Below are positions 7,283-15,143 of a stretch of DNA of 17,386 nt, one piece after another. Position 1 is the stretch's first letter, and every line of letters begins with the position of its first letter. The notes under the pieces were generated by a model that was given only the letters and a program-made list of their open reading frames with translations, searched no databases and had not been told where the DNA came from. The stretch comes from Planctomycetaceae bacterium. Its GTDB lineage: Bacteria > Planctomycetota > Planctomycetia > Pirellulales > UBA1268. The translations under genes were made by a program, and so were the position numbers. The stretch covers positions 1 to 17,386 of the forward strand of contig SXWC01000024.1 of assembly GCA_005789975.1 (NCBI GenBank), in the 5' to 3' direction.

Positions 7283-8224
7283 ATGCTCGATGTCGCAGTC
7301 AGCGAACTCACGAGTCCCGGCTCCGATCTCTCCCAGGAGATCACCTGGCTCGCGGCCTCCGGAGTGGAGGCGATCTCCCTCTGGCGGCCCAAGGTGACCG
7401 ACCTGGGGGCCGCCGTCGTCGCCCGCCTGGTCGGCAGCGCCGGCCTGCGGGTCTCGAGCCTGCAATGGGCCGGGGGCTTCACCGGGGGCGACGGGCGGTC
7501 GTTTGCCGAGAGCATCGACGACGCGTTGGAGGCGATTGGTGTCGCCGCGGTCGTTGCGGCCCCGTGCCTCGTGATTCACAGCGGCTGCCGCGGTGGTCAT
7601 ACGCGGAGCCATGCCGGCCGGCTGCTCGTCCAGGCCATCGAGGCCCTCGCGCCCGCGGCCTCGCAGGCGGGTGTCGCGCTCGCCCTGAAGCCCGTCCACC
7701 CGCTGGCTTCCTCCGGCTGCAGTTTTCTCACGGGCCTCCGCGAAACGCTCGATCTCGTCGAGCAGTTCGACGATGCCGCCGTCCGGCTGTCCCTCGACCT
7801 CTGGCACTTCGGTCACGAGGCGGAATGTCATGGCCTGCTGCCGCGGCTCGCCAGGGCGTCGGCGGTGGTGCAGGTGGCCGATCGCTGCGGCCCTCCCGCG
7901 GCTGATGGCGATCGACTTCCGCTCGGGCACGGGTCGCTGCCGCTGGAATCGCTGGTGACGGGCCTCGTCGATCATGGCTACCGCGGCCGATTCGAGTTTG
8001 ATCCCGTCGGGGAGGCCGTGGAGATCCTCGGTTACGAGGGCGTCTGGCGGGAAACCCGGTTCACGACCGAAGCCTGGGCCGATCGCCATGCGACGCGGCT
8101 GAGCATGGTGCCCGCGGGCTTCGAGGGGGAGCGGTTGGCGACGAGCCGCGGTCACTTCCGCGCCGCGTCCGCCACGGGAGTCCGCAGGTCCCACGCCTCC
8201 AGCCACACCGGCTCGCCGGGCTGA
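7283..8224 (+). CDS. xylose isomerase-like TIM-barrel protein with altered metal site
   Basis: This 313-aa protein has the pattern of the sugar phosphate isomerase/epimerase (AP endonuclease 2-like) TIM-barrel family. It contains WLAASGVEAISLW near the N-terminus, LVIHSG at 96-101, LALKPVHP at 133-140, SLDLWH at 170-175, VVQVADR at 195-201 and FEFDPVGE at 237-244. Family enzymes bind a divalent metal through Glu, Asp, His and Glu. Here I read Lys136, Asp172, Gln197 and Glu238 at those places, so two ligands appear replaced and ordinary epimerase activity is doubtful. AGGA seven bases before the ATG supports this start. The last 23 residues (Arg, Ser, His-rich) are encoded in the overlap with the convergent TraB-like gene and look like an added tail. 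It is a single-gene unit; its substrate is unknown. Confidence 0.8.
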   Translation: MLDVAVSELTSPGSDLSQEITWLAASGVEAISLWRPKVTDLGAAVVARLVGSAGLRVSSLQWAGGFTGGDGRSFAESIDDALEAIGVAAVVAAPCLVIHSGCRGGHTRSHAGRLLVQAIEALAPAASQAGVALALKPVHPLASSGCSFLTGLRETLDLVEQFDDAAVRLSLDLWHFGHEAECHGLLPRLARASAVVQVADRCGPPAADGDRLPLGHGSLPLESLVTGLVDHGYRGRFEFDPVGEAVEILGYEGVWRETRFTTEAWADRHATRLSMVPAGFEGERLATSRGHFRAASATGVRRSHASSHTGSPG

Positions 8225-9111
8225 AGCCCGAAGTCTTCCCGCAGCCGCTCGTCGAAGTCGTCCATGTGGGCGGCCCCGTAGAAGATGGCGATCCGCCGCT
8301 CGCCCTTCGCGATCCGATCCCGCAGGATCCCGAGGGCCGCCGCGTTGCGGTCGGTGATCAGGGTCGATCCCTCCTCGCCCCCGAAGGCGGCGGAGAGCAC
8401 CTCCATGTCGGTGAACTGTTCGGCCATCATGCGCCGGAGTTTTGCCTGCCGTTCGGGCCCGGAGCCGAAGAGAATCCCGAAGAGTTCGCCCACGCTCACG
8501 TCGCCGGCACCGCCGTCGCGTTCGGCCCGGGCCATGCTTTCCCGCATGAGCCGGGAGAACATCGACCACCAGGTCTCGCCCCGTTTCGCCATGGCCGCGT
8601 CGAACTCTTTCGGCGAGAGATCGGCATGGACGAAGTTGGCCGCCGAATAGTCGATGCCCTCGAGTTGAAACTCGAGCCCGAGCATCTTCCGCAGGCCCTG
8701 TTGGGCCGATCCGATCGCTCCGGCGGGCTTGCGGCCCGGCTTGGGAACCCTGGCGTTCGGCGGGGCGACGAGTTCATAGAGCACCGCGTCGTAGTCGGTG
8801 AACATCCGGTCGAGGATCTCGTAGTAGTCGGCGCCCCCGACGTGGACCGCCGCCACCAGATCGACCTGCAGCGGCGTTTTTCGCCCCGCCTGAGCCGCCG
8901 CCGCGGCCGTCTCCCGGTATTCGACGATCGAGGTGTCGAGCGAGATCGGCTCGCCGTCGTCATCCCGCAGCACCCTGAGGAACTCCGCCCCGGCCTTCTT
9001 TGCGGCTGCGGCTCGGCGGGCTTCGACCTCCCTCGGGCGGTCCGCTGGCCGCTCCGCGAAGGCTGTCAGGGAAAGCAGGGCGAGGAGGGCCGAAGCGGCG
9101 AGGCGGGGCAT
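8152..9111 (-). CDS. exported TraB/GumN-like protein
   Basis: This 319-aa protein begins with a clear signal peptide (MPRLAASALLALLSLTAFA, likely cut before ERP), so it is probably periplasmic. The body resembles the TraB/GumN (Tiki-like) fold. VDLVAAVHVGGADYYEIL at 83-100 is followed by DAVLYELV at 108-115, TDRNAAALGILRDRI lies at 253-267 and FYGAAHMDDFDERL at 277-290. These correspond to the conserved His/Glu-bearing N-terminal motif, the RN-containing motif and the GxxH motif of the family. Some members are metal-dependent proteases, but activity here is inference. AGGAG seven bases before the ATG at 9111 fixes the start; the longer open frame to 9216 lacks support. It converges on the TIM-barrel gene with a 73-base coding overlap and diverges from the barrel gene. 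Confidence 0.7.
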   Translation of the reverse strand: MPRLAASALLALLSLTAFAERPADRPREVEARRAAAAKKAGAEFLRVLRDDDGEPISLDTSIVEYRETAAAAAQAGRKTPLQVDLVAAVHVGGADYYEILDRMFTDYDAVLYELVAPPNARVPKPGRKPAGAIGSAQQGLRKMLGLEFQLEGIDYSAANFVHADLSPKEFDAAMAKRGETWWSMFSRLMRESMARAERDGGAGDVSVGELFGILFGSGPERQAKLRRMMAEQFTDMEVLSAAFGGEEGSTLITDRNAAALGILRDRIAKGERRIAIFYGAAHMDDFDERLREDFGLQPGEPVWLEAWDLRTPVADAARK

Positions 9112-9335
9112 GGGACGACTCCTGTGCGGATCCAGGCCGCGAAAGCGGGGCCCGATCAACGCAGAATACCCGAGTCTGCCCCCCTTGCCAGATTTTCGGC
9201 CGCAGGACCGGCTCAATCCTTCAATCCCGCAGAGTCAGCCAAGTTTCGTCAACCCGATCGACCAGCACGACCTATACCAGGAGAGCAATCCGCACTGGCG
9301 GAACATCGGATCCTGCTCTCCAGGGCACACAAGCG

Positions 9336-10976
9336 ATGGCTACGAAACCGAGTTTTGGGCGTCTTGCGGCGACTCTCCTCACCGTCGGGGCGACATGGTG
9401 CGCCGCCGTTGCGGCCACCGCGGGCGGCAACTGGATGCCACTGCTGCCCGATCAGAACTTCTACGATTTCCAGATGTTCGCCCCCCCCGATCTCCAGGAG
9501 TACGAGATCTATCCCGAAAAGAGCGAGGGGATCTTCTTCAACTACGACCGCCTCTACATGGGCATCACCGTGCCCGACGTGGTGGGCGTCGCCCAGACCC
9601 AGACCGGCGCGTACATCATTCCCGTCCAGCCGATCTCACCGCAGTCGCTCGTGCAGTTGAACAACGCCAACCTCGAGACCGGCGACGTCATCGGCGGGCT
9701 CTACGTCTTCGGCGGCGACGTGCTGACGATGGACCTCAACACCAGCTGGATGCGCACGGTGATGACGTGGGGCAACCGCTATGAGGGCGGCTGGATCTAC
9801 GACGACAGCGGCATGCAGTTCTCCTACTTTGACAGCGGAGACCAGGGGCAGAAGTTCACGACGGTCAGCGAGTTTGCCGCATCGTCGCCCCAGCAGATCT
9901 TCACCCAGTCGACCCAGACGGGTGGTGGCTTCATCGGCGGGCTGCCGGCGACGACGACCACGATCACCTCGGTGAGCCCCCCGCCGGACCACATCATCTC
10001 GCAGAAACTCACCCAGGAGAACATCACCCGCATCCAGAGCGGGGGATTCTCGGCGATCGTCCGGCGGCAGCTCGGCAAGCGGGGCAGCGGGTCGTCGGTG
10101 CGGTTTGGCCTCGGCCCGCGGTTCGTCCAGCTGGAAGATCGCTACGGCCTGGGTTACGAGAGCAACCAGTACCCCTTCAACACGACGACGAGCGGCTCGA
10201 ATGCCACGGGTGGCGGTGGGGACGGCACGGGCACCATCGGGGGCAACGTCAACGTGGGAACGAACGTCACTTCGGCGGGAGACGTGCTCGACATCGACGG
10301 CGTCGATGCCCTGACCGGACGAGGAGCCCCGACGCCGCTCCAGACCGGCGATTGGGAGACCTACACGACCAACAACATGGTCGGGCCGGAGTTTGCCCTC
10401 CTGCTGGAAACCCAGCGGGGCAGGTGGACGTTCTCGACCGAACTGAAGTTCACGGCGGCCTTCAACTGGCAGAACAACCTCTATCGCGGGGCGAACTTCC
10501 CCGAGGCCCTCGGTGCCGACTACCTCCGGACCACGTTCACGCCATCGACCACGTTCACCTCGATCGCCCAGGGACAGCCGGTTTCGGTCGATCCGCCGCC
10601 ACTCTTCCTGCAGATCTACGGCACGGGCCAGACCAACGCGACCAACCAGGCGGAGCATCAGTTCATGTTCTCGCCGATCGGTGAGTGGCGGTTCGGAACC
10701 CAGTTCCGCGTCAGCCAGGCCGTCCTCCTGCGGGCGGGTTACACGGGCATGTGGATGTCGGGCATCGCCCGCGCCTCGAGCAACACGGGCTACAGGACGG
10801 TCCCCAAGCGGGTTCAGGCGGCGTACGCCCCCGGTGAGAACCCGGCCGATCCCACGGCCACGGACTGGACGGTGGGCACCCGTGAAGTGTTGTACGACCG
10901 GATCGTGCCGGTGAACGACGGCACCGAATACGTCTTCACGAACGGCATCGACTTCGGCGTCGAGGTGAAGTTCTGA
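9336..10976 (+). CDS. BBP7-type outer-membrane beta-barrel protein
   Basis: This 546-aa protein starts with a signal peptide (residues 1-29, hydrophobic core LAATLLTVGATW, AVAATA before GGN) and ends in Phe (GIDFGVEVKF), the classical last strand of an outer-membrane barrel. Several features resemble the planctomycete BBP7 family: a first strand near GIFFNYDRLYMG (65-76), MVGPEFALLLETQRGRWTF (348-366), then FSPIGEWRFGTQFRVS (445-460) and LLRAGYTGMWMSGIARAS (464-481). Long Thr, Gly and Asn-rich loops, for example residues 283-312, are probably surface exposed. It should sit in the outer membrane; pore or adhesion function is unknown. The ribosome site is weak (AGGG about ten bases upstream). 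It is a single-gene unit, convergent with the thioesterase (18 bases). Confidence 0.82.
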   Translation: MATKPSFGRLAATLLTVGATWCAAVAATAGGNWMPLLPDQNFYDFQMFAPPDLQEYEIYPEKSEGIFFNYDRLYMGITVPDVVGVAQTQTGAYIIPVQPISPQSLVQLNNANLETGDVIGGLYVFGGDVLTMDLNTSWMRTVMTWGNRYEGGWIYDDSGMQFSYFDSGDQGQKFTTVSEFAASSPQQIFTQSTQTGGGFIGGLPATTTTITSVSPPPDHIISQKLTQENITRIQSGGFSAIVRRQLGKRGSGSSVRFGLGPRFVQLEDRYGLGYESNQYPFNTTTSGSNATGGGGDGTGTIGGNVNVGTNVTSAGDVLDIDGVDALTGRGAPTPLQTGDWETYTTNNMVGPEFALLLETQRGRWTFSTELKFTAAFNWQNNLYRGANFPEALGADYLRTTFTPSTTFTSIAQGQPVSVDPPPLFLQIYGTGQTNATNQAEHQFMFSPIGEWRFGTQFRVSQAVLLRAGYTGMWMSGIARASSNTGYRTVPKRVQAAYAPGENPADPTATDWTVGTREVLYDRIVPVNDGTEYVFTNGIDFGVEVKF

Positions 10977-10994
10977 GCCGCATCCGGGCGGATC

Positions 10995-11465
10995 TCACCA
11001 GCCGGCGGCGATCCAGTCGCCGGTGGCCCCGCGGATGGTGGCGAGCCTGGCCGACCGGTCGATGAGCGGCTGCCAGAAACGGCCGCCGGAGATGGGCTCG
11101 ATCGGCTGCGGCAATGCCGCCGGCAGACCGGCTTCATCGACCTGCACGAAGCCGAGCAGCCCGTCCATCCAGGGCAGCGTGCCGCCCGGCGTGGGCATGC
11201 CCACCACGCCCACGACGATGTAGGCCTGCCGCACCTGGAGCACGCCGCAGCGGATCTCGACGAGCGTGCCCACCGGCACGCTTCTCCGGCACTCCAGCGA
11301 GAGCACCCGCCGCAGCAACAGGTTGGCCGCCGGTCCCGCAGCCCGGCTGCCCGTGGCGGAGGCCGCCTCGAGGGCATACCTCAGCAGGCTGCCGGCGTAG
11401 AGCGTGCCGTGGTGGTTGGCGTCGGCGGGCAGGACGAGCCGGTGGCTCGTGGTTTCAGTGGCCAT
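10995..11465 (-). CDS. hotdog-fold acyl thioesterase
   Basis: This 156-aa protein has the hotdog-fold signature of acyl-CoA hydrolases near its N-terminus: LVLPADANHHGTLYAGSLL at residues 10-28, then ALEAAS with Glu33 in the position of the usual acidic catalytic residue. It should hydrolyse acyl thioesters (CoA or carrier-protein bound) in the cytoplasm; chain-length preference is unknown. The start codon lies 19 bases after the stop of the acyl-ligase/synthase fusion on the same strand, with no Shine-Dalgarno sequence in the gap, so translation probably depends on the upstream gene. Context suggests it edits or releases acyl chains from the fusion's carrier domain, or supplies it with free fatty acid; both are inference. 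The C-terminal half is less conserved-looking. Confidence 0.85.
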   Translation of the reverse strand: MATETTSHRLVLPADANHHGTLYAGSLLRYALEAASATGSRAAGPAANLLLRRVLSLECRRSVPVGTLVEIRCGVLQVRQAYIVVGVVGMPTPGGTLPWMDGLLGFVQVDEAGLPAALPQPIEPISGGRFWQPLIDRSARLATIRGATGDWIAAGW

Positions 11466-11484
11466 GAGGGCGTTTCGGCCGCGG

Positions 11485-14400
11485 TCACGCCGATCTGCGG
11501 GTGTAGCCCGGGTCGATCTTCGTGAGCTCTTCCTGGACCGCCGTGATCGTGCGACGGATCTGGTCGGTCGTGTGCCGGGAGGTGATGAAGAACCTCAGGC
11601 GGGCGGCGCTCTCCTCCACCGCCGGATAGAGAATGGGCTGCACGTTGATGCCCCGCGCGAAGAGATTGCGGGAGAGACGCAGGCTGTTCATCGAGTTGCC
11701 GAGGATGACCGGCACGATCGCCGAGCCCCCCGAGGGGCCCGTATCGAGGCCGGCTTCCTTGGCCAGCTGGAGGAAGAGCCGGGCGTTGGCGTGAAGCCGT
11801 TCCACCCGCTGCGGCTCCCGCTGCAGCAGCCGCAGGGCGCCGAGCGACGCCCCCGCCGCCGCGGGTGGCAGGCCGACGGAATAGACGAACCCCGGCACGG
11901 TGTACTTGAGCCAGCGGACGAGTGCCGCGGAGCCGGCGATGTAGCCGCCGCAACTGCCCAGCGCCTTGGAGAGGGTGCCCATCCAGATATCGACGTCCTC
12001 GGGATTCACGCCGAAGTGCTCGCCGATGCCGCGGCCGCGGACACCCATCACACCGATGGAATGGGCCTCGTCCACCATCAGCAGGGCCTTGTGCCGTTTG
12101 GCGAGGCCGATGAACTTGGGCAGCTCGGTGAAATCGCCGTCCATGCTGTAGATGCCCTCGATCACCACCAGCACGCGGCGGTATTGGCTCCGCATCTGCG
12201 CGAGGAGCTTCTCGGCGGCGTCGTAGTCGTTGTGCGGGAAGGGGCGGCGACGGGCGCCGGAAAGCAGCGCGCCCTGGAGGAGGCTGTTGTGGGCCAACGC
12301 GTCGTGCAGCACGAGGTCACCGGGGCCGACCACGTGCCCGATCACGGTTTCGTTCGTCGCATGGCCGCCGACGAACGTGATCGAGTCCTCCGTGCCGACG
12401 AGCCGGGCGATCTCCCGCTCCAGTTCCCGGTGGATCGTCTTCTCGCCCGACACCAGCCGGCTCGCCGACACGCTCGTGCCAAACCGGTCGATCGCCGCCT
12501 TCGCGGCCGCGGCCACTTCGGGCTCGCCCGACATGCCGAGGTAGTTGTAGGTGGCCCAGCTGACCATCTCCCGACCGGCGACCATGGTGCGGTCGTTCGT
12601 GAGCCCTTCGTGCAGCGTGAAGTAGGGGTTTTCGAGGCCCGCGTCGCGGACCATCGCGAAGTTCTGCTCCAGCGCGCGGACCTCGGGAAACTGCTGGATG
12701 TCCCAGACGTCGGCGCCGATCTCGGCATCCATCCGCACGGACCGGTCGGAGGGCTCCTTCGCCGCCGTCGGCATGTGGTCGATGATCGCCTCGGTGACCT
12801 CGCGGCAGGTTTCAATCTGCGGGAGCACCTGCTCCGGGAAGCGGGCGCCGTAGGCCTCCTCGAGACTCGCGACGATCTCCATCCGCTCCAGCGAATCGAG
12901 GCCGAGTTCGACGATGTTGGTGTCGAGGGTCAGCTCGCCGGCCCGCTCCTTGGCGATGCGGCGAACGTGGTCGAAGACCGTCTGCACGATCTCCTGGGGG
13001 AGATCGCGCTCGGGACGGTGGGCCCGAGACGCCTCGCCCACGGGCCGTTGCCGGGCCAGTCGCGGCAGGCCCGAACCCGCCGGGGCGGCGACGGCCGGTG
13101 CCGCCGGGGTCAGCCAGCTCACGTGCTGTTCGACGACCTCGAGCGTGTTCTCGAGAAACTGCCGCTTGCAGGCATGCCGTTGGATCTTGCCGCTCGACGT
13201 CTTCGGGATGCTGTTGGGCCGCACGAGCACGATGGCCTCGGCCGCCACCTCGTGGTCGCGGGCGAGTTTGCTGCGGATCGCGTCGAAAGCCGCCACGAGC
13301 TCGGCCGGATCGCGTTTGCCCCGTTCGACCTCGGCAACCACCACCACCCGCTCGCGGTCGTCGATGTCCACGGCGAAGGCAGCCACCGAGCCGGCTCGCA
13401 CGAGGCTGCTCGCCTCCTCCACGGTGTGCTCGAGATCCTGCGGGTAATGATTGCGGCCGCGGATGATGATCAGGTCCTTGAGCCGGCCCGTCACGAAAAG
13501 CTCGCCGGAGTCGAAGAAGCCGAGGTCACCGGTGCGGAGGTAGGGGCCCGGATTGGGCCGCCACTTGGCGAAGGCCTGCGAGTCGTCCTGGTCAGGCTGG
13601 GCGAGCATGGCGCCGAACGTGGCCTGCGATTCGTCGGGACGGTTCCAGTAGCCCTGGGCGACGCTCGGACCGCTCACCCAGATCTCGCCCACGCGGCCCG
13701 GGGCCAATGCCTCGGTGGAGTGCGGATCGACGATCAGCACGTCCTGGCCGTCGAGTTCGCGGCCGCTGCCGACGAGTCGGCGGGCGCCGGCGGCCTTCGC
13801 GGGCCGCGACTGGGCGGTGCCGGTCTCGATCGAGGCGGCATCGAACGAACGGGTCACGGGCTGCTCGAACTTCATCCCTCCGGTGACCATGAGGGTGCTC
13901 TCGGCGAGGCCGTAGCAGGGGAAGAACGCCTCGCGGCGGAATCCGCTCGGGGCGAAGGCCTCGCAGAAGGCGTCGATCGTCTCCGCGCGGACCGGCTCGG
14001 CGCCGTTGAAGGCGAGCGACCAGCTGGAGAGGTCGAGCGTGGCCCGCTGTTCGGGCGTCGTCTTTCGCACGCAGAGCTCATAGGCGAAGTTCGGCCCGCC
14101 GCTGATGGTGGCCCGGTAGCGGGAGATCGCCTGCAGCCAGCGGAGCGGCTTCTGCAGGAAGGCGACGGGTGACATGAGCACGTTGAACTTGCCGCCGTAC
14201 AGCGGCACGAGGATGCCGCCGATCAGCCCCATGTCGTGAAAGCTCGGCAGCCAGAACACGCCCGACTGGCTCCGGGTGATCTCGAACGCCTGCATGATCC
14301 GCAACGAGTTGTGGAGCAGGTTCTCGTGGGACAGCATCACCCCCTTGGGCGTGCCGGTGGAGCCGCTGGTGTATTGCAGGAAGGCGAGCGTGTCGCCGTC

Positions 14401-14898
14401 GATGTCGGGTCGGCTCCAACGGTCGGCCCAACTGGGCTCCAGTTCGCTGTCAACCTTCCAGACGAGATGTTCGAGGCTCGGGGCCGCCGCCCGAAGGGCA
14501 TCGAAGCGGTCGAGCACGTCCCGGGTGGTGAGGGCGACGGAGGCGTCGGCATCCGAGGCGATGGCCTCGATCCTTTCGACCGACCGATTCTTGCGGGGCG
14601 GGTAGGCGGGCACGGCGATGGCGCCGCCGTAGAGGCAGCCCATGAAGGCCGCGATGAAGTCGAGGCCGGAGGGATAGAGCAATAAGACCCGCTTGCCGAC
14701 CATCCCGCGGTCCATCAGCCAGGCACCCACCGCCCGGGCCTTCCGGTCGAGTTGGGCATAGGTGATGTTGAGCTCTTCGTGCTCGCCGTCCACCAGGAAC
14801 GTGAAGGCCCGGTCATGGGGTCGGTAGGCGGCCCGTTGCCGCAGCAGATCGACGATGGTGGGTGCGAACGACGCTTCAGTCGTGGGAGTTGGTATCAC
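11485..14898 (-). CDS. fatty acyl-AMP ligase / acyl carrier protein / alpha-oxoamine synthase fusion
   Basis: This 1137-aa protein joins three enzymatic parts. Residues about 10-595 are an acyl-AMP ligase: P-loop YTSGSTGTPKG (176-186), FNGAEPVR (297-304), YGLAEST (329-335), RTGDLGFF (455-462), GRLKDLIIIRGRNHYPQDLE (471-490) and the catalytic-type Lys571 (SSGK). The wording fits fatty acyl-AMP ligases rather than CoA ligases. Residues about 632-710 are a carrier domain with phosphopantetheine Ser669 (LGLDSLE). Residues about 735-1130 are a PLP alpha-oxoamine synthase: NYLGMSG (785-791), DEAHSIG (943-949) and PLP Lys978 (GTLSKALG). Expected chemistry: free fatty acid plus ATP to acyl-AMP, loading onto the carrier, then decarboxylative condensation with an amino acid to a 2-amino-ketone. 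The start is GTG, with GGAGG ten bases upstream. Serine (sphingoid-type) or another amino acid cannot be told from sequence alone. Confidence 0.92.
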   Translation of the reverse strand: MIPTPTTEASFAPTIVDLLRQRAAYRPHDRAFTFLVDGEHEELNITYAQLDRKARAVGAWLMDRGMVGKRVLLLYPSGLDFIAAFMGCLYGGAIAVPAYPPRKNRSVERIEAIASDADASVALTTRDVLDRFDALRAAAPSLEHLVWKVDSELEPSWADRWSRPDIDGDTLAFLQYTSGSTGTPKGVMLSHENLLHNSLRIMQAFEITRSQSGVFWLPSFHDMGLIGGILVPLYGGKFNVLMSPVAFLQKPLRWLQAISRYRATISGGPNFAYELCVRKTTPEQRATLDLSSWSLAFNGAEPVRAETIDAFCEAFAPSGFRREAFFPCYGLAESTLMVTGGMKFEQPVTRSFDAASIETGTAQSRPAKAAGARRLVGSGRELDGQDVLIVDPHSTEALAPGRVGEIWVSGPSVAQGYWNRPDESQATFGAMLAQPDQDDSQAFAKWRPNPGPYLRTGDLGFFDSGELFVTGRLKDLIIIRGRNHYPQDLEHTVEEASSLVRAGSVAAFAVDIDDRERVVVVAEVERGKRDPAELVAAFDAIRSKLARDHEVAAEAIVLVRPNSIPKTSSGKIQRHACKRQFLENTLEVVEQHVSWLTPAAPAVAAPAGSGLPRLARQRPVGEASRAHRPERDLPQEIVQTVFDHVRRIAKERAGELTLDTNIVELGLDSLERMEIVASLEEAYGARFPEQVLPQIETCREVTEAIIDHMPTAAKEPSDRSVRMDAEIGADVWDIQQFPEVRALEQNFAMVRDAGLENPYFTLHEGLTNDRTMVAGREMVSWATYNYLGMSGEPEVAAAAKAAIDRFGTSVSASRLVSGEKTIHRELEREIARLVGTEDSITFVGGHATNETVIGHVVGPGDLVLHDALAHNSLLQGALLSGARRRPFPHNDYDAAEKLLAQMRSQYRRVLVVIEGIYSMDGDFTELPKFIGLAKRHKALLMVDEAHSIGVMGVRGRGIGEHFGVNPEDVDIWMGTLSKALGSCGGYIAGSAALVRWLKYTVPGFVYSVGLPPAAAGASLGALRLLQREPQRVERLHANARLFLQLAKEAGLDTGPSGGSAIVPVILGNSMNSLRLSRNLFARGINVQPILYPAVEESAARLRFFITSRHTTDQIRRTITAVQEELTKIDPGYTRRSA

Positions 14899-14935
14899 GC
14901 GCAGAAGGCCTCCACCCTCGGTTTCCCCTGTCGAG

Positions 14936-14962
14936 AGCCGGTGCCCCCCGGGGGGAACGGCT
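14936..14962. repeat. GC palindrome/hairpin in the leader of the fusion gene
   Basis: CCCCCCGGGGGG at 14944-14955 is a perfect 12-bp palindrome, flanked by AGCCG (14936-14940) and CGGCT (14958-14962), so a 27-base hairpin can form with a small internal mismatch. It lies 38-64 bases upstream of the GTG start of the fusion, in the 245-base gap after rsmA. No T-run follows on the minus strand, so it is not a standard terminator. It may be an operator or leader structure. Confidence 0.45.
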
Positions 14963-15143
14963 CAGACCCGACCTTGGGATTTCGGCAGGACAACCTTCGG
15001 AAGCCCCAGTTTAGCCGTCCGGTCCAGATAACCGGAAATTGCGGACAGGCCGGTCGAATTCCGTTTTTCCACGGGAGAAAGCGGGTTTCGCGGGTGGTGT
15101 CCGTGCGGGTCGTAGCGATTCCCCGGCCTTGGCGGCGGGCGGC

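Noticed and set aside
9273..9278. TATACC as a -10 for the barrel gene
   Set aside because: No acceptable -35 hexamer at 16-18 bases upstream.
11404..14172. 922-codon plus-strand open frame opposite the fusion gene
   Set aside because: Its translation is Arg, Gly, His and Asp-rich without motifs and mirrors the third-position GC bias of the real gene on the other strand.
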